57,010 bases of DNA from contig NZ_MDWE01000033.1 of assembly GCF_001715195.1 (NCBI RefSeq), positions 1 to 57,010 of the forward strand. The letters are read 5' to 3'. A program made the position numbers and the translations under genes. Position 1 is the first letter of the stretch; each line of letters starts with the position of its first letter. Below the pieces are notes generated by a model. The model did no database searches, was not told the DNA's origin, and saw only the letters and a list, made by a program, of their open reading frames with translations. The DNA is from Rhodohalobacter halophilus (GTDB lineage: Bacteria > Bacteroidota > Rhodothermia > Balneolales > Balneolaceae). This document shows, piece after piece, positions 1 to 6,616 of this stretch.

Positions 1-2
1 TT

Positions 3-128
3 CATTCTGGAATCGGCTATAAGAGCCCTAAACAATATTTGATGGAAAATGGAATTGACCTTTATCAGGCCAATCTCGAAACTAAACTACAATGTGAACT
101 CTCTAAAGTAGAATACTTATCCAGTTAA
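3..128 (+). CDS. IS3-family transposase, C-terminal end (partial)
   Basis: An open frame enters from the left edge and ends at a TAA after 41 residues. It begins HSGIGYKSPKQYL, which matches the end of the DDE integrase core of IS3/IS150-type OrfB proteins (usual form H-x-x-x-G-Y-x-S-P-x-x-Y). The DDE residues lie outside the window, so activity cannot be judged. A G-rich stretch, GGGGGTTAGACC, follows the stop directly and could be the inner edge of the right terminal repeat. Family assignment is by motif only. Confidence 0.7.
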   Translation, partial: HSGIGYKSPKQYLMENGIDLYQANLETKLQCELSKVEYLSS

Positions 129-288
129 TAGGGGGTTAGACCAAAATTTGAAAAAAAACTTAAAACTACCTTTGTAAAGCTTTCTGAATGTGGGTGGCAT
201 AAATTAACTTTGTTTCCCTCCCTACCTGATAAAAACTGGATATTCTAAACCAACCTGCCGTTGGAAGCCTTGGAATAGAATGGCTGAG

Positions 289-558
289 CTAACATCTATT
301 CAACTCATTTATTCCAGACTCAATATACCTCCTTAGCTGTTCCCGGCTCTCTGAAGATTTAATCTTCTCCTCCTTGGACATCGCCTCAGCCCGCTCATCA
401 AAACCCTCCTGATACATCAACTTCCAGGGAATTCCGGATTTGGTGTACTTGTTTTTGCCCTCGTTATGGCGTTTCAATTGATTCTCAAGATTGGAGGTCT
501 GTCCCACAAAATAGCGGTCAACGCTAACGCTGTAAAGTATGTAAACGTAGTAACTCAT
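289..558 (-). CDS. GIY-YIG nuclease-superfamily small protein
   Basis: An 89-aa protein that begins YYVYILYS and continues with RYFVGQTSNLENQLKRHN. This is the single-domain GIY-YIG fold of the UPF0213/YhbQ type (YVYIL, then YxGxT with G replaced by V-G, then the R-x-x-x-H-N segment). The Glu of the C-terminal helix may be in the KEEKIKS segment. Such stand-alone domains are common in Bacteroidota; their substrate is mostly unknown. It lies directly downstream of tRNA-Val on the same strand but is separated from it by a strong terminator. Length is normal for the family. Confidence 0.85.
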   Translation of the reverse strand: MSYYVYILYSVSVDRYFVGQTSNLENQLKRHNEGKNKYTKSGIPWKLMYQEGFDERAEAMSKEEKIKSSESREQLRRYIESGINELNRC

Positions 559-570
559 ATCCCATAAATA

Positions 571-600
571 GAAAAAGCCTCACAACTATCGTTGCAAGGC
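571..600 (-). terminator. Rho-independent terminator of tRNA-Val
   Basis: On the minus strand a 10-bp stem (GCCTTGCAAC with GTTGTGAGGC, two wobble pairs, loop GATA) is followed by TTTTTCTATTT. It lies 11 nt after the 3' end of tRNA-Val and just before the GIY-YIG gene. Confidence 0.85.
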
Positions 601-611
601 TTCTAAATATG

Positions 612-686
612 TGGGCAATGAGGGATTCGAACCCCCGACCCCCTCGGTGTAAACGAGGTGCTCTAAACCAACTGAGCTAATTGCCC
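612..686 (-). tRNA. tRNA-Val (anticodon TAC)
   Basis: The minus strand folds as a complete 75-nt cloverleaf. The 7-bp acceptor stem is GGGCAAT/ATTGCCC, the D-arm GCTC...GAGC, and the anticodon stem CCTCG/CGAGG with a TTTACAC loop giving anticodon TAC. The T-arm is GGGGG/CCCTC with a TTCGAAT loop, and the discriminator is A. CCA is not encoded (the next bases are CAT) and must be added after transcription. Confidence 0.97.
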
Positions 687-780
687 CCTTTTTTGTTTAA
701 CAGATTCCAAATATAAGAACTTCTTCACTCCCACAAAACAGTTTTTTACCAGAAAAAATTTTTTTATTTATACAGACATA

Positions 781-795
781 CTTAACACTGTTAAG
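781..795. promoter_or_regulatory. Perfect 15-bp inverted repeat upstream of the thiolase gene
   Basis: CTTAACACTGTTAAG has 7-nt arms around a single central base. It sits 33 bp before the ATG of the fadI-like gene. Its size and symmetry fit a dimeric repressor site, for example of a TetR-type fatty-acid regulator. No such regulator gene is in the window, so the assignment is inference. Confidence 0.45.
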
Positions 796-828
796 TTGTG
801 CCAATAAATCATATTGACCTTTTTTCTT

Positions 829-2127
829 ATGGATAAAAATTCTTCAACCCGGCAAGTTGTTTTTATCGATGGCGGACGTACTCCGTTTCTTCGTTCTCAA
901 ACAGATTTTAAGAAGTTTTCGGCTTATGATCTGGGGCGATTTGCCGTTACCGGGCTCATCAATCAAACAAAACTGAACCCAAAGCATATTGACCACCTTT
1001 ACTACGGGAATGTTATTCAGGATATCAATACAAGTAATGTGGCGCGTGAGGTTTCTCTTGCATCTGGCTTGGGCGATCATATCCCGGCAACCACTGTATC
1101 CATGGCGTGCATCTCTTCCAATGTAGCGCTAACCTCAGCGATGAACTCCATCAGACTGGGGCATATTGAAGGCGCTATTGTGGGTGGGGTTGAAGTGATG
1201 AGCGATATCCCGATCCGGTTCAGAAAGAAATTCAGGCAGAAATTACTGGAAACACAAAAGTACCGGAAGCCAACGGACTGGCTTAAATTTTTCAAAGGTT
1301 TGCGCCCATCAGATCTGCTCCCAGAGATTCCTTCTATTTCGGAGTTCTCTACGGGCGAAACCATGGGAAAAAGCTGCGATAAGATGTCTGCGAAGTATGG
1401 TGTAAGCCGTAGCGAACAGGATGAATTTGCCTTGCAGTCCCATCACAAGGCGGATCAGGCCAAAGATCACCTTCGGGAGGAGATCTATCCGGTTTCTGTT
1501 AAAAACGGTGAAAAGCTGATCGATTCAGATAACGGCGTTCGCGGCGATACATCTTTGGAGAAACTTGAATCTCTGAGACCGGCATTTATCAAACCACACG
1601 GAACTGTTACGGCGGGGAATGCTTCATTTCTGACGGATGGAGCCTCCGCGGCTTTGGTAATGAGTGAGGAGAAAGCATTGGAGCGAGGGTATCAGCCGAA
1701 ATCGATTTTACACGCTTACAGCTACGTGGCACAGCGACCCGACGATGAGCTGCTGATCGGTCCGGCATTTGCCGTTCCTAATGTACTCGACGAAATGAAT
1801 TTAACTTTTGATGATATCGATGTTTTCGAATTTCACGAAGCGTTTGCGGGTCAGATGGTGACCGTACTCAAAGCCCTGGCCAGCGATGAGTTTGCAAAAA
1901 CCCGGCTCAATCGTGACCAAAAGGTTGGTGAGGTTCCGAGTGATAAACTGAACGCCTGGGGTGGGTCGCTGTCTATTGGTCACCCGTTTGCAGCAACCGG
2001 AATCCGGCTCGTTACTACAGCCACAAACCGCCTCATAAAAGAGGGCGGCAAGTACGCCCTGATTGCAGCCTGCGCCGCAGGTGGGCAGGGACACGCGATG
2101 ATTATTGAGCGGTATGAGAAGACATAA
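829..2127 (+). CDS. fadI: Acetyl-CoA C-acyltransferase (3-ketoacyl-CoA thiolase), FadI-type
   Basis: A 432-aa thiolase, close to the 436 aa of E. coli FadI. It cleaves 3-ketoacyl-CoA with CoA in the last step of beta-oxidation. The nucleophilic Cys is in SMACISSN (Cys94); the general-base His is in FHEAFAGQ and GHPFAATG; the second Cys is in CAAGGQGHAMI near the C-terminus. I chose the ATG at 829 over a TTG at 814 because MDKN leads directly into the family's usual N-terminus. No clear Shine-Dalgarno is seen. The fadJ-like gene follows on the same strand after a 212-bp gap full of repeat sequence; together they would make the fatty-acid oxidation complex. A perfect 15-bp palindrome upstream may be its operator. 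Confidence 0.93.
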   Translation: MDKNSSTRQVVFIDGGRTPFLRSQTDFKKFSAYDLGRFAVTGLINQTKLNPKHIDHLYYGNVIQDINTSNVAREVSLASGLGDHIPATTVSMACISSNVALTSAMNSIRLGHIEGAIVGGVEVMSDIPIRFRKKFRQKLLETQKYRKPTDWLKFFKGLRPSDLLPEIPSISEFSTGETMGKSCDKMSAKYGVSRSEQDEFALQSHHKADQAKDHLREEIYPVSVKNGEKLIDSDNGVRGDTSLEKLESLRPAFIKPHGTVTAGNASFLTDGASAALVMSEEKALERGYQPKSILHAYSYVAQRPDDELLIGPAFAVPNVLDEMNLTFDDIDVFEFHEAFAGQMVTVLKALASDEFAKTRLNRDQKVGEVPSDKLNAWGGSLSIGHPFAATGIRLVTTATNRLIKEGGKYALIAACAAGGQGHAMIIERYEKT

Positions 2128-2159
2128 TTCTGTAATTAAATGTTGTTGAATGAAGATTG

Positions 2160-2300
2160 ATAAAGAGTAATTATCCCCTCCTTTTTAAGGAGGGGCAAGG
2201 GGTGGTTATTTCTCGATATTAGTTCAGAAATAAATTTAGATTTTTTAGAAAAGTAGATTTCAACCACCCCTAAATCCCCTCCTTGCGAAGGAAGGGAAAC
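2160..2300. repeat. Interspersed C-rich/G-rich intergenic repeat pair
   Basis: Two facing copies of a C-rich/G-rich unit are seen: CCCCTCCTTTTTAAGGAGGGG followed by GGGGTGGTT near 2176-2212, and AACCACCCCTAAATCCCCTCC near 2261-2284. Degenerate copies recur near 5190, 7981, 13172 and 13265. All are intergenic, and this pair can fold into one long hairpin between fadI and fadJ. This is a repeat family, not a gene. Confidence 0.75.
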
Positions 2301-2339
2301 TTTGGAACACAAGTTTGTAAAACTTCAAAACCCACACAC

Positions 2340-4454
2340 ATGAGCAGCCAAAAAATATTTCAGATTGAGACCATTGAGGATGTTGCCGTTATCACCATGG
2401 ACACGCCGGGAGAGAAAGTGAATAAGCTGAATGAAGCGTTGATTGATGAGATCTCCGACATTCTGGACCGCTTGGAGTCTGATGACTCTCTGAAAGGCGC
2501 CGTACTGGTGAGTGGTAAGGAGGGAAATTTTATAGCCGGGGCGGATATTGAAATGTTTAAAACCCGGGAAACCGCCGAGGAGCTTTCGGAACTGAGCTGG
2601 ACCGGTCATGAAATTCTGCTGCGTATTGAAAACCTTAAAAAACCGTTTGTGGTGGGAATCAACGGCTCGTGTATGGGCGGAGGCACGGAGCTCGCATTGG
2701 CCAGTCATTACCGGATTGTTTCGGATGACGGCTCTACCAAAATAGGCCTGCCTGAAGTTCAGCTAGGCCTCCTTCCGGGCATGGGCGGAACGCAGCGGTT
2801 TCCGAGGCTGATCGGAATTCAGAAATCCCTCACCTACATGCTTACGGGCAAGAATATGTACACCCATCAGGCCAGAAAAACAGGATTTGCCAGTGAGGTG
2901 GTTCACAAGCATGCTCTTGTCAAAGCCGGGGTCACCGCTGTGAAGAAACTTTCGAAAGGAAAATTCAAGCAACCCGACAAACGATCATTTTTCGAAAAGC
3001 TTCTGGAAGGAAATCCACTTGGCCGGAAGATCATTTTCAGTCAGGCCCGTAAACAGACACTTAGCAGAACTAAGGGTAACTACCCTGCTCCACCGAAGAT
3101 CATCGACAGCGTTGAGTATGGATTTAAAAACGGATTTAAAAAAGGCTTAAAGAATGAGTCGCGTCTTTTTGGTGAACTTGCAGTCACGCCTGAATCGAGA
3201 GCTCTGGTTCAGCTCTTCTTTGCAATGAATGATGCCAAGAAAAATCCGCTAAAAGATCAGGCAAAGGATGTGGAGCGAATCGGAGTTCTGGGTGCAGGAC
3301 TGATGGGCTCCGGCATCACCGAGGTGAGCATCGATCACGGCTATCATGTTTGGCTGAAGGATCAATCCATTGAAAACGCAGCAAAAGGCGAGGCCGACAT
3401 TCTTAAAAACCTGGATAAAAAAGTGAGCAAACATATCCTCTCCTCTTTCGAACGGGATGAAAAGGCAAGCCTGATTCACCCCACCGAAACATATGACGGT
3501 TTTAAACAGATTGATCTTGTAATCGAGGCCGTATTTGAGGATCTCGATCTGAAACAGAGCATCGTTAAAGAGGTAGAAAAAAATGGATCTGAAGATACAA
3601 TCTTTGCCTCTAACACTTCTTCACTACCGATTTCAGATATTGCCGCCAAAGCGGATCGGCCGGAAAACATCATCGGGATGCACTACTTCTCTCCGGTTCA
3701 GAAGATGCCGCTACTGGAGATCATAAAAACTGAAAAAACAGCAGATTGGGTCACAGCCACCGCATATGAAGTTGGGCTGAATCAGGGCAAGACGGTGATT
3801 GTAGTAAATGACGGTCCCGGATTTTACACCACCCGGATCCTGGCTCCGTTCATGAATGAAGCTCTCTTGCTACTTGAAGAGGGAGCAGATATTGAAGATC
3901 TGGACAAAGCGATGAAGCAGTTTGGCTTCCCGGTCGGTCCGGTTGCTCTATTCGATGAGGTTGGAATTGATGTTGGCGCTCACGTCGCGGAAGTGCTCAG
4001 CGATAAGTTTGAGTCGCGCGGTGCTAAAACCAGCAAGAAGGCAAAAGAGCTGGTGGATGCCGGCTACAAGGGAAGAAAGAATAAAAAAGGGTTCTACAAG
4101 TATGAAGGTGGTTCCAAGAAAGAGGTGAATTCAAAAATTTATGAATTCTTCGGCGGACAGAACCGGAAATCTTTTGCTGAAAAAGAGATTCAACAACGAT
4201 TGGCACTGGTGATGGTGAATGAAGCTGTTCACTGCCTGCAAGAGGGAATTCTGGAGAGTCCTTCGGATGGGGATTTGGGCGCCATTATGGGATTGGGCTT
4301 CCCACCATTTTTGGGAGGTCCCTTCCGGTATATTGATCGGGAAAGCCCGGAGAAAATCGTTGAACAGTTAAAGAATCTTCAAAACGAACACGGGGATCGA
4401 TTCAAACCGGCCAAACTGCTCATGGAGAAAAAAGTCTCCTCTTTCCATGAATAG
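2340..4454 (+). CDS. fadJ: Fatty-acid oxidation multifunctional protein, FadJ-type (enoyl-CoA hydratase / 3-hydroxyacyl-CoA dehydrogenase)
   Basis: A 704-aa protein, near the 714 aa of E. coli FadJ. It catalyses the hydration and NAD-dependent dehydrogenation steps of beta-oxidation. The N-terminal crotonase domain (about 1-190) carries MGGGTELALA and the catalytic-Glu segment PEVQLGLLPGMGGTQ. The dehydrogenase domain starts near residue 315 with the Rossmann motif IGVLGAGLMGSG and has the catalytic His in GMHYFSPVQKMPLLE. Two C-terminal 3HCDH domains follow (PVGPVALFDEVGID; GFPPFLGGPFRY). An upstream in-frame TTG at 2283 lies in repeat sequence; the ATG at 2340 gives the usual N-terminus, so I use it. 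It probably forms a complex with the fadI product. Confidence 0.93.
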   Translation: MSSQKIFQIETIEDVAVITMDTPGEKVNKLNEALIDEISDILDRLESDDSLKGAVLVSGKEGNFIAGADIEMFKTRETAEELSELSWTGHEILLRIENLKKPFVVGINGSCMGGGTELALASHYRIVSDDGSTKIGLPEVQLGLLPGMGGTQRFPRLIGIQKSLTYMLTGKNMYTHQARKTGFASEVVHKHALVKAGVTAVKKLSKGKFKQPDKRSFFEKLLEGNPLGRKIIFSQARKQTLSRTKGNYPAPPKIIDSVEYGFKNGFKKGLKNESRLFGELAVTPESRALVQLFFAMNDAKKNPLKDQAKDVERIGVLGAGLMGSGITEVSIDHGYHVWLKDQSIENAAKGEADILKNLDKKVSKHILSSFERDEKASLIHPTETYDGFKQIDLVIEAVFEDLDLKQSIVKEVEKNGSEDTIFASNTSSLPISDIAAKADRPENIIGMHYFSPVQKMPLLEIIKTEKTADWVTATAYEVGLNQGKTVIVVNDGPGFYTTRILAPFMNEALLLLEEGADIEDLDKAMKQFGFPVGPVALFDEVGIDVGAHVAEVLSDKFESRGAKTSKKAKELVDAGYKGRKNKKGFYKYEGGSKKEVNSKIYEFFGGQNRKSFAEKEIQQRLALVMVNEAVHCLQEGILESPSDGDLGAIMGLGFPPFLGGPFRYIDRESPEKIVEQLKNLQNEHGDRFKPAKLLMEKKVSSFHE

Positions 4455-4511
4455 TGAAACAGAGTCACTCTTTTGCTATGTTTAACGGGTAGAATTAAGT
4501 CATCAATCTAA

Positions 4512-4544
4512 AGACCTGACAGGTTTTGAAAACCTGTCAGGTCT
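4512..4544. repeat. Perfect 33-nt palindrome
   Basis: The left arm AGACCTGACAGGTTTT is the exact reverse complement of the right arm, around one central G. It lies between fadJ and the methyltransferase gene, 58 bp past the fadJ stop. There is no T-run after it, so it is not a canonical terminator, although it may still protect the mRNA 3' end. Fragments of the same word (CTGTCAGGT) recur near 5506 and 13843, which marks it as an interspersed repeat. Confidence 0.85.
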
Positions 4545-4560
4545 GGTATAATCATTCATC

Positions 4561-5157
4561 ATGAAAGACTTCTGGAACGAGCGATACTCAGAAAGTGAGT
4601 ACGCTTACGGCAAAGAACCTAATCAATTTTTTAAGCGGGCACTCGATAAAATGAATCCCGGCAAACTGCTCCTTCCGGCCGAGGGTGAAGGACGAAATGC
4701 GGTCTATGCCGCAAAGAACGGTTGGGATGTTTTAGCTTTCGACTACAGTGAAGAAGCCAAACAGAAAGCGCTGGAGCTTGCCGGGGAGAATGGAGTGAAC
4801 ATTCGGTATGAGGTCTCCTTTGCTGAAGATGTCTTACTCCCTGAAAATGAGTATGATGCTGCCGCACTGATCTTTGTTCACCTACCCAAAGATGTTTTTG
4901 AACCGTTTCTTCAAAAAGTGATCCAAAGCCTGAAGCCCGGAGGAATTTTGATCCTGGAACTTTACTCTGAAAAGCAGCTTGGGCGTGATTCGGGCGGACC
5001 CAAATCAAAGGAGCTGTTATTCGATTATGATGAACTTCGATCGCTTCTTAAAGGCGTGAAGGTTGATCTGTTTGAGGAGAAAGAGGTGCAACTGGAGGAG
5101 GGAAAATATCATCAAGGTAAAGCCTTTGTGATTCACGGGATTGCAACCAGGAAATAA
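4561..5157 (+). CDS. Class I SAM-dependent methyltransferase (small, TehB/TPMT-like)
   Basis: A 198-aa single-domain protein. It starts FWNERYSESEYAYGKEPN, a signature of the small methyltransferases grouped with tellurite-resistance TehB and thiopurine methyltransferases. The SAM loop is LLLPAEGEGRNAVYAA (motif I; the usual D-x-G-C-G is replaced by P-A-E-G-E-G, as in this subfamily). The acidic strand-2 end is AFDYSEEA, and the post-motif KPGGILILELY is typical. The substrate cannot be told. It is probably transcribed from its own promoter behind the 33-nt palindrome. Confidence 0.85.
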   Translation: MKDFWNERYSESEYAYGKEPNQFFKRALDKMNPGKLLLPAEGEGRNAVYAAKNGWDVLAFDYSEEAKQKALELAGENGVNIRYEVSFAEDVLLPENEYDAAALIFVHLPKDVFEPFLQKVIQSLKPGGILILELYSEKQLGRDSGGPKSKELLFDYDELRSLLKGVKVDLFEEKEVQLEEGKYHQGKAFVIHGIATRK

Positions 5158-5689
5158 GTATTTCTAAAATATTTTGAGGTCCTTAAAAAACCCCCTCCTT
5201 TTTCAAGGTGGGGCGCAGGGGTGGTTGAAATAATTTAAAAAGAAGCACAAAATTATAATTTTAATGAGAGGGCCGATTCAAATTTCCCATCCCAATATAC
5301 AATAAATGATCCCCTCGTATTTCGTACCTAAAGGCACTCTATATGGTAGCTCATTTACTTATTTCTACCCATGTTTAGTCCCTACGGGGCATTTTCTGAC
5401 TATACAGGTTACAATCAGGGTCATTATTCTTTTGAGCGATGTGGTAATCGTCCCTTTAGGGACGAATTATGGATAGAATTCAGAATCCTTGCAGAAAGCG
5501 AAGTGCTGTCAGGTTCGGGATAAGAAAGGCCGCAGAACGTTGAACAGATGATCATTCCCATTGGAAATCACATACGTTCCGCGGCCTCGAAAAAATCTGG
5601 TAGACCGCTCCAAGAGGTTAGAATGATGAATATAGAACTATTAGCTCTCCGCCTGACCACTCTGATTATTTTGAATTTCGAGGCAAAAC
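5158..5689. repeat. Gene-free stretch filled with several repeat types
   Basis: No convincing gene is seen. From left to right it holds: a C-rich/G-rich unit near 5192-5226; the phrase TTTCTACCCATGTTTAGTCC near 5360 (a relative recurs near 23928); the hairpin CGTCCCTTTAGGGACG at 5449-5464; a CTGTCAGGT fragment near 5506; and a 14-bp inverted repeat with one mismatch, AGGCCGCAGAACGT at 5527-5540 against ACGTTCCGCGGCCT at 5574-5587. This is a repeat graveyard or landing zone. Confidence 0.7.
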
Positions 5690-5722
5690 ACTCGTGGCAC
5701 GCCTCAAAGTCGTGCCACGAGT
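5690..5722. repeat. 33-nt palindrome, left copy (family 2)
   Basis: Perfect 12-nt arms, ACTCGTGGCACG and CGTGCCACGAGT, around the 9-nt loop CCTCAAAGT. The whole unit is the exact reverse complement of the unit at 6080-6112; the loop reads ACTTTGAGG there. The two copies therefore face each other across the 58-aa gene. Confidence 0.9.
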
Positions 5723-5736
5723 ATCAAAAAATCTAT

Positions 5737-5765
5737 CCGTCTGACCGTGTGGAACGGTCTGACGG
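5737..5765. repeat. 29-nt palindrome (family 1), copy 1
   Basis: CCGTC-T-GACCG, loop TGTGGAA, CGGTC-T-GACGG: two 5-bp stems with a T-T mismatch between them. It is identical in all 29 bases to the copy at 6035-6063, and related to those at 5983, 6138 and 51173. It ends 8 bp past the stop codon of the 58-aa gene (minus strand). No T-run follows. Confidence 0.85.
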
Positions 5766-5773
5766 GGATCGGT

Positions 5774-5950
5774 TTACTTCTCCAGTTTCTCAATTCTGCC
5801 TTCCAGGTCATCCAACTTTTGCTGAATCTGATTGAGCATGTGGATGATAATCACATGTGTTTTCTTGGCATCGATGCCAACCACGCTCTCTTCGCTTTGA
5901 ATAGCGGATTCGATCTCTTCGAGTTCTTTTTTAGGTATGCTTAAATTCAT
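5774..5950 (-). CDS. Small coiled-coil protein, 58 aa, unknown function
   Basis: An ATG-to-TAA frame on the minus strand encodes 58 residues, beginning MNLSIPKKELEEIESAI and ending in a heptad-like QIQQKLDDLEGRIEKLEK helix. Between them is a short hydrophobic stretch, HVIIIHML. A good ribosome site (AAAGGAAA) lies about 12 nt before the start, which supports real translation. It is charged and highly helical, with no signal peptide. I do not recognise the family. It is the only gene inside a block of palindromes that is nearly mirror-symmetric (5690-6112). It could be an adaptor or DNA/RNA-binding partner of the repeats, or simply the last small gene after the rhodanese gene on the same strand. 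Confidence 0.7.
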   Translation of the reverse strand: MNLSIPKKELEEIESAIQSEESVVGIDAKKTHVIIIHMLNQIQQKLDDLEGRIEKLEK

Positions 5951-5982
5951 GGTTATTTATTTCCTTTTTTATTTCTGTTCAA

Positions 5983-6013
5983 CCCGTTAGACCGCTTAAT
6001 GCGGTCAGTCGGG
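5983..6013. repeat. 31-nt divergent member of the 29-nt palindrome family
   Basis: Outer stem CCCG/CGGG, a 3-nt internal loop, inner stem GACCGC/GCGGTC and loop TTAAT. The inner stem matches the variant at 6138-6166. It lies 32 bp upstream of the start codon of the 58-aa gene, so it could also sit in that gene's leader or promoter. Confidence 0.65.
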
Positions 6014-6034
6014 TATCTAGTTATATTTATTCAT

Positions 6035-6063
6035 CCGTCTGACCGTGTGGAACGGTCTGACGG
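6035..6063. repeat. 29-nt palindrome (family 1), copy 2
   Basis: Identical in all 29 bases to the copy at 5737-5765. It lies between the rhodanese and 58-aa genes. Confidence 0.85.
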
Positions 6064-6079
6064 ATACGGTGTAAGATTT

Positions 6080-6112
6080 ACTCGTGGCACGACTTTGAGG
6101 CGTGCCACGAGT
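6080..6112. repeat. 33-nt palindrome, right copy (family 2)
   Basis: Exact reverse complement of the unit at 5690-5722 (same 12-nt arms, loop ACTTTGAGG). It forms the right boundary of the mirror-like block around the 58-aa gene. Confidence 0.9.
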
Positions 6113-6137
6113 CTCTCACTCTTAATTTGAAATCTAT

Positions 6138-6166
6138 CCATCTGACCGCGAGAAGCGGTCTGATGG
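6138..6166. repeat. 29-nt palindrome (family 1), variant with compensatory changes
   Basis: CCATC-T-GACCGC, loop GAGAA, GCGGTC-T-GATGG. Compared with copies 1 and 2, the outer stem changes from CCGTC/GACGG to CCATC/GATGG on both arms and the inner stem gains one G-C pair. The T-T mismatch and the total length are kept. It ends 3 bp before the stop codon of the rhodanese gene. Confidence 0.8.
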
Positions 6167-6169
6167 GAA

Positions 6170-6562
6170 TTATTTCTCAGTTTCTAAACCGCTTCGGGCG
6201 AGGTCATCAAATCCGCCTACGTTGTAGACATTTTCGAACCCTTTGCTTTTCATCAGCCGGGCGGCCTGGCCGCTTCGATTTCCTGACCGGCAATAGAGAT
6301 AATAGGTTTTGTCTTTATCAAGTGAGTCCACTTTGTTGTGAAACTCGCCGGCATTAAAATCGATCTGCTGATCCGTCTCTTTCAAGTGACCTTCGTCATA
6401 CTCCATTTTGGAGCGGACATCTATCACCACACCTCTCTCCTCTTCCATTTTCTCTTTGAACTCTTCGGCACTGATATCAACGCCGTTCGATCGAGATAAA
6501 AAACTAAACATGATCATTCCTGTAATTATGATTCCAATTGTTACGATTAATATTCTTTGCAT
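6170..6562 (-). CDS. Membrane-anchored rhodanese-like sulfurtransferase
   Basis: A 130-aa protein with one N-terminal membrane segment or uncleaved signal (residues 3-22, ILIVTIGIIITGMIMFSFL), then a single rhodanese domain. The active-site loop is CRSGNRSG, with the catalytic Cys that carries a persulfide. It has the CH2A-type VIDVRSKMEYDEGHL motif and ends NVGGFDDL. The anchor puts the domain outside the cytoplasmic membrane. It is the last gene of the minus-strand run that begins with SQR, so it probably takes part in periplasmic sulfane-sulfur transfer. Its stop codon lies 3 bp from a palindromic repeat. Confidence 0.88.
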   Translation of the reverse strand: MQRILIVTIGIIITGMIMFSFLSRSNGVDISAEEFKEKMEEERGVVIDVRSKMEYDEGHLKETDQQIDFNAGEFHNKVDSLDKDKTYYLYCRSGNRSGQAARLMKSKGFENVYNVGGFDDLARSGLETEK

Positions 6563-6616
6563 AAATTTATTTTAGCAGTTGATTAAACTTCCTACTACTT
6601 ATTAAATCCATTTCAT

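Noticed and set aside
814-828. TTG start for the thiolase
   Set aside because: It adds five residues not expected in the family and is followed by a T-run; the ATG at 829 is more natural.
5737-6166. The 29-nt palindromes as plain transcription terminators
   Set aside because: No T-run follows on either strand, two identical copies lie on both sides of one gene, and one copy is inside a coding sequence.
5690-6166. CRISPR array
   Set aside because: The repeats are of two palindromic types with unequal spacing and a gene between them; there are no regular spacers and no cas genes.
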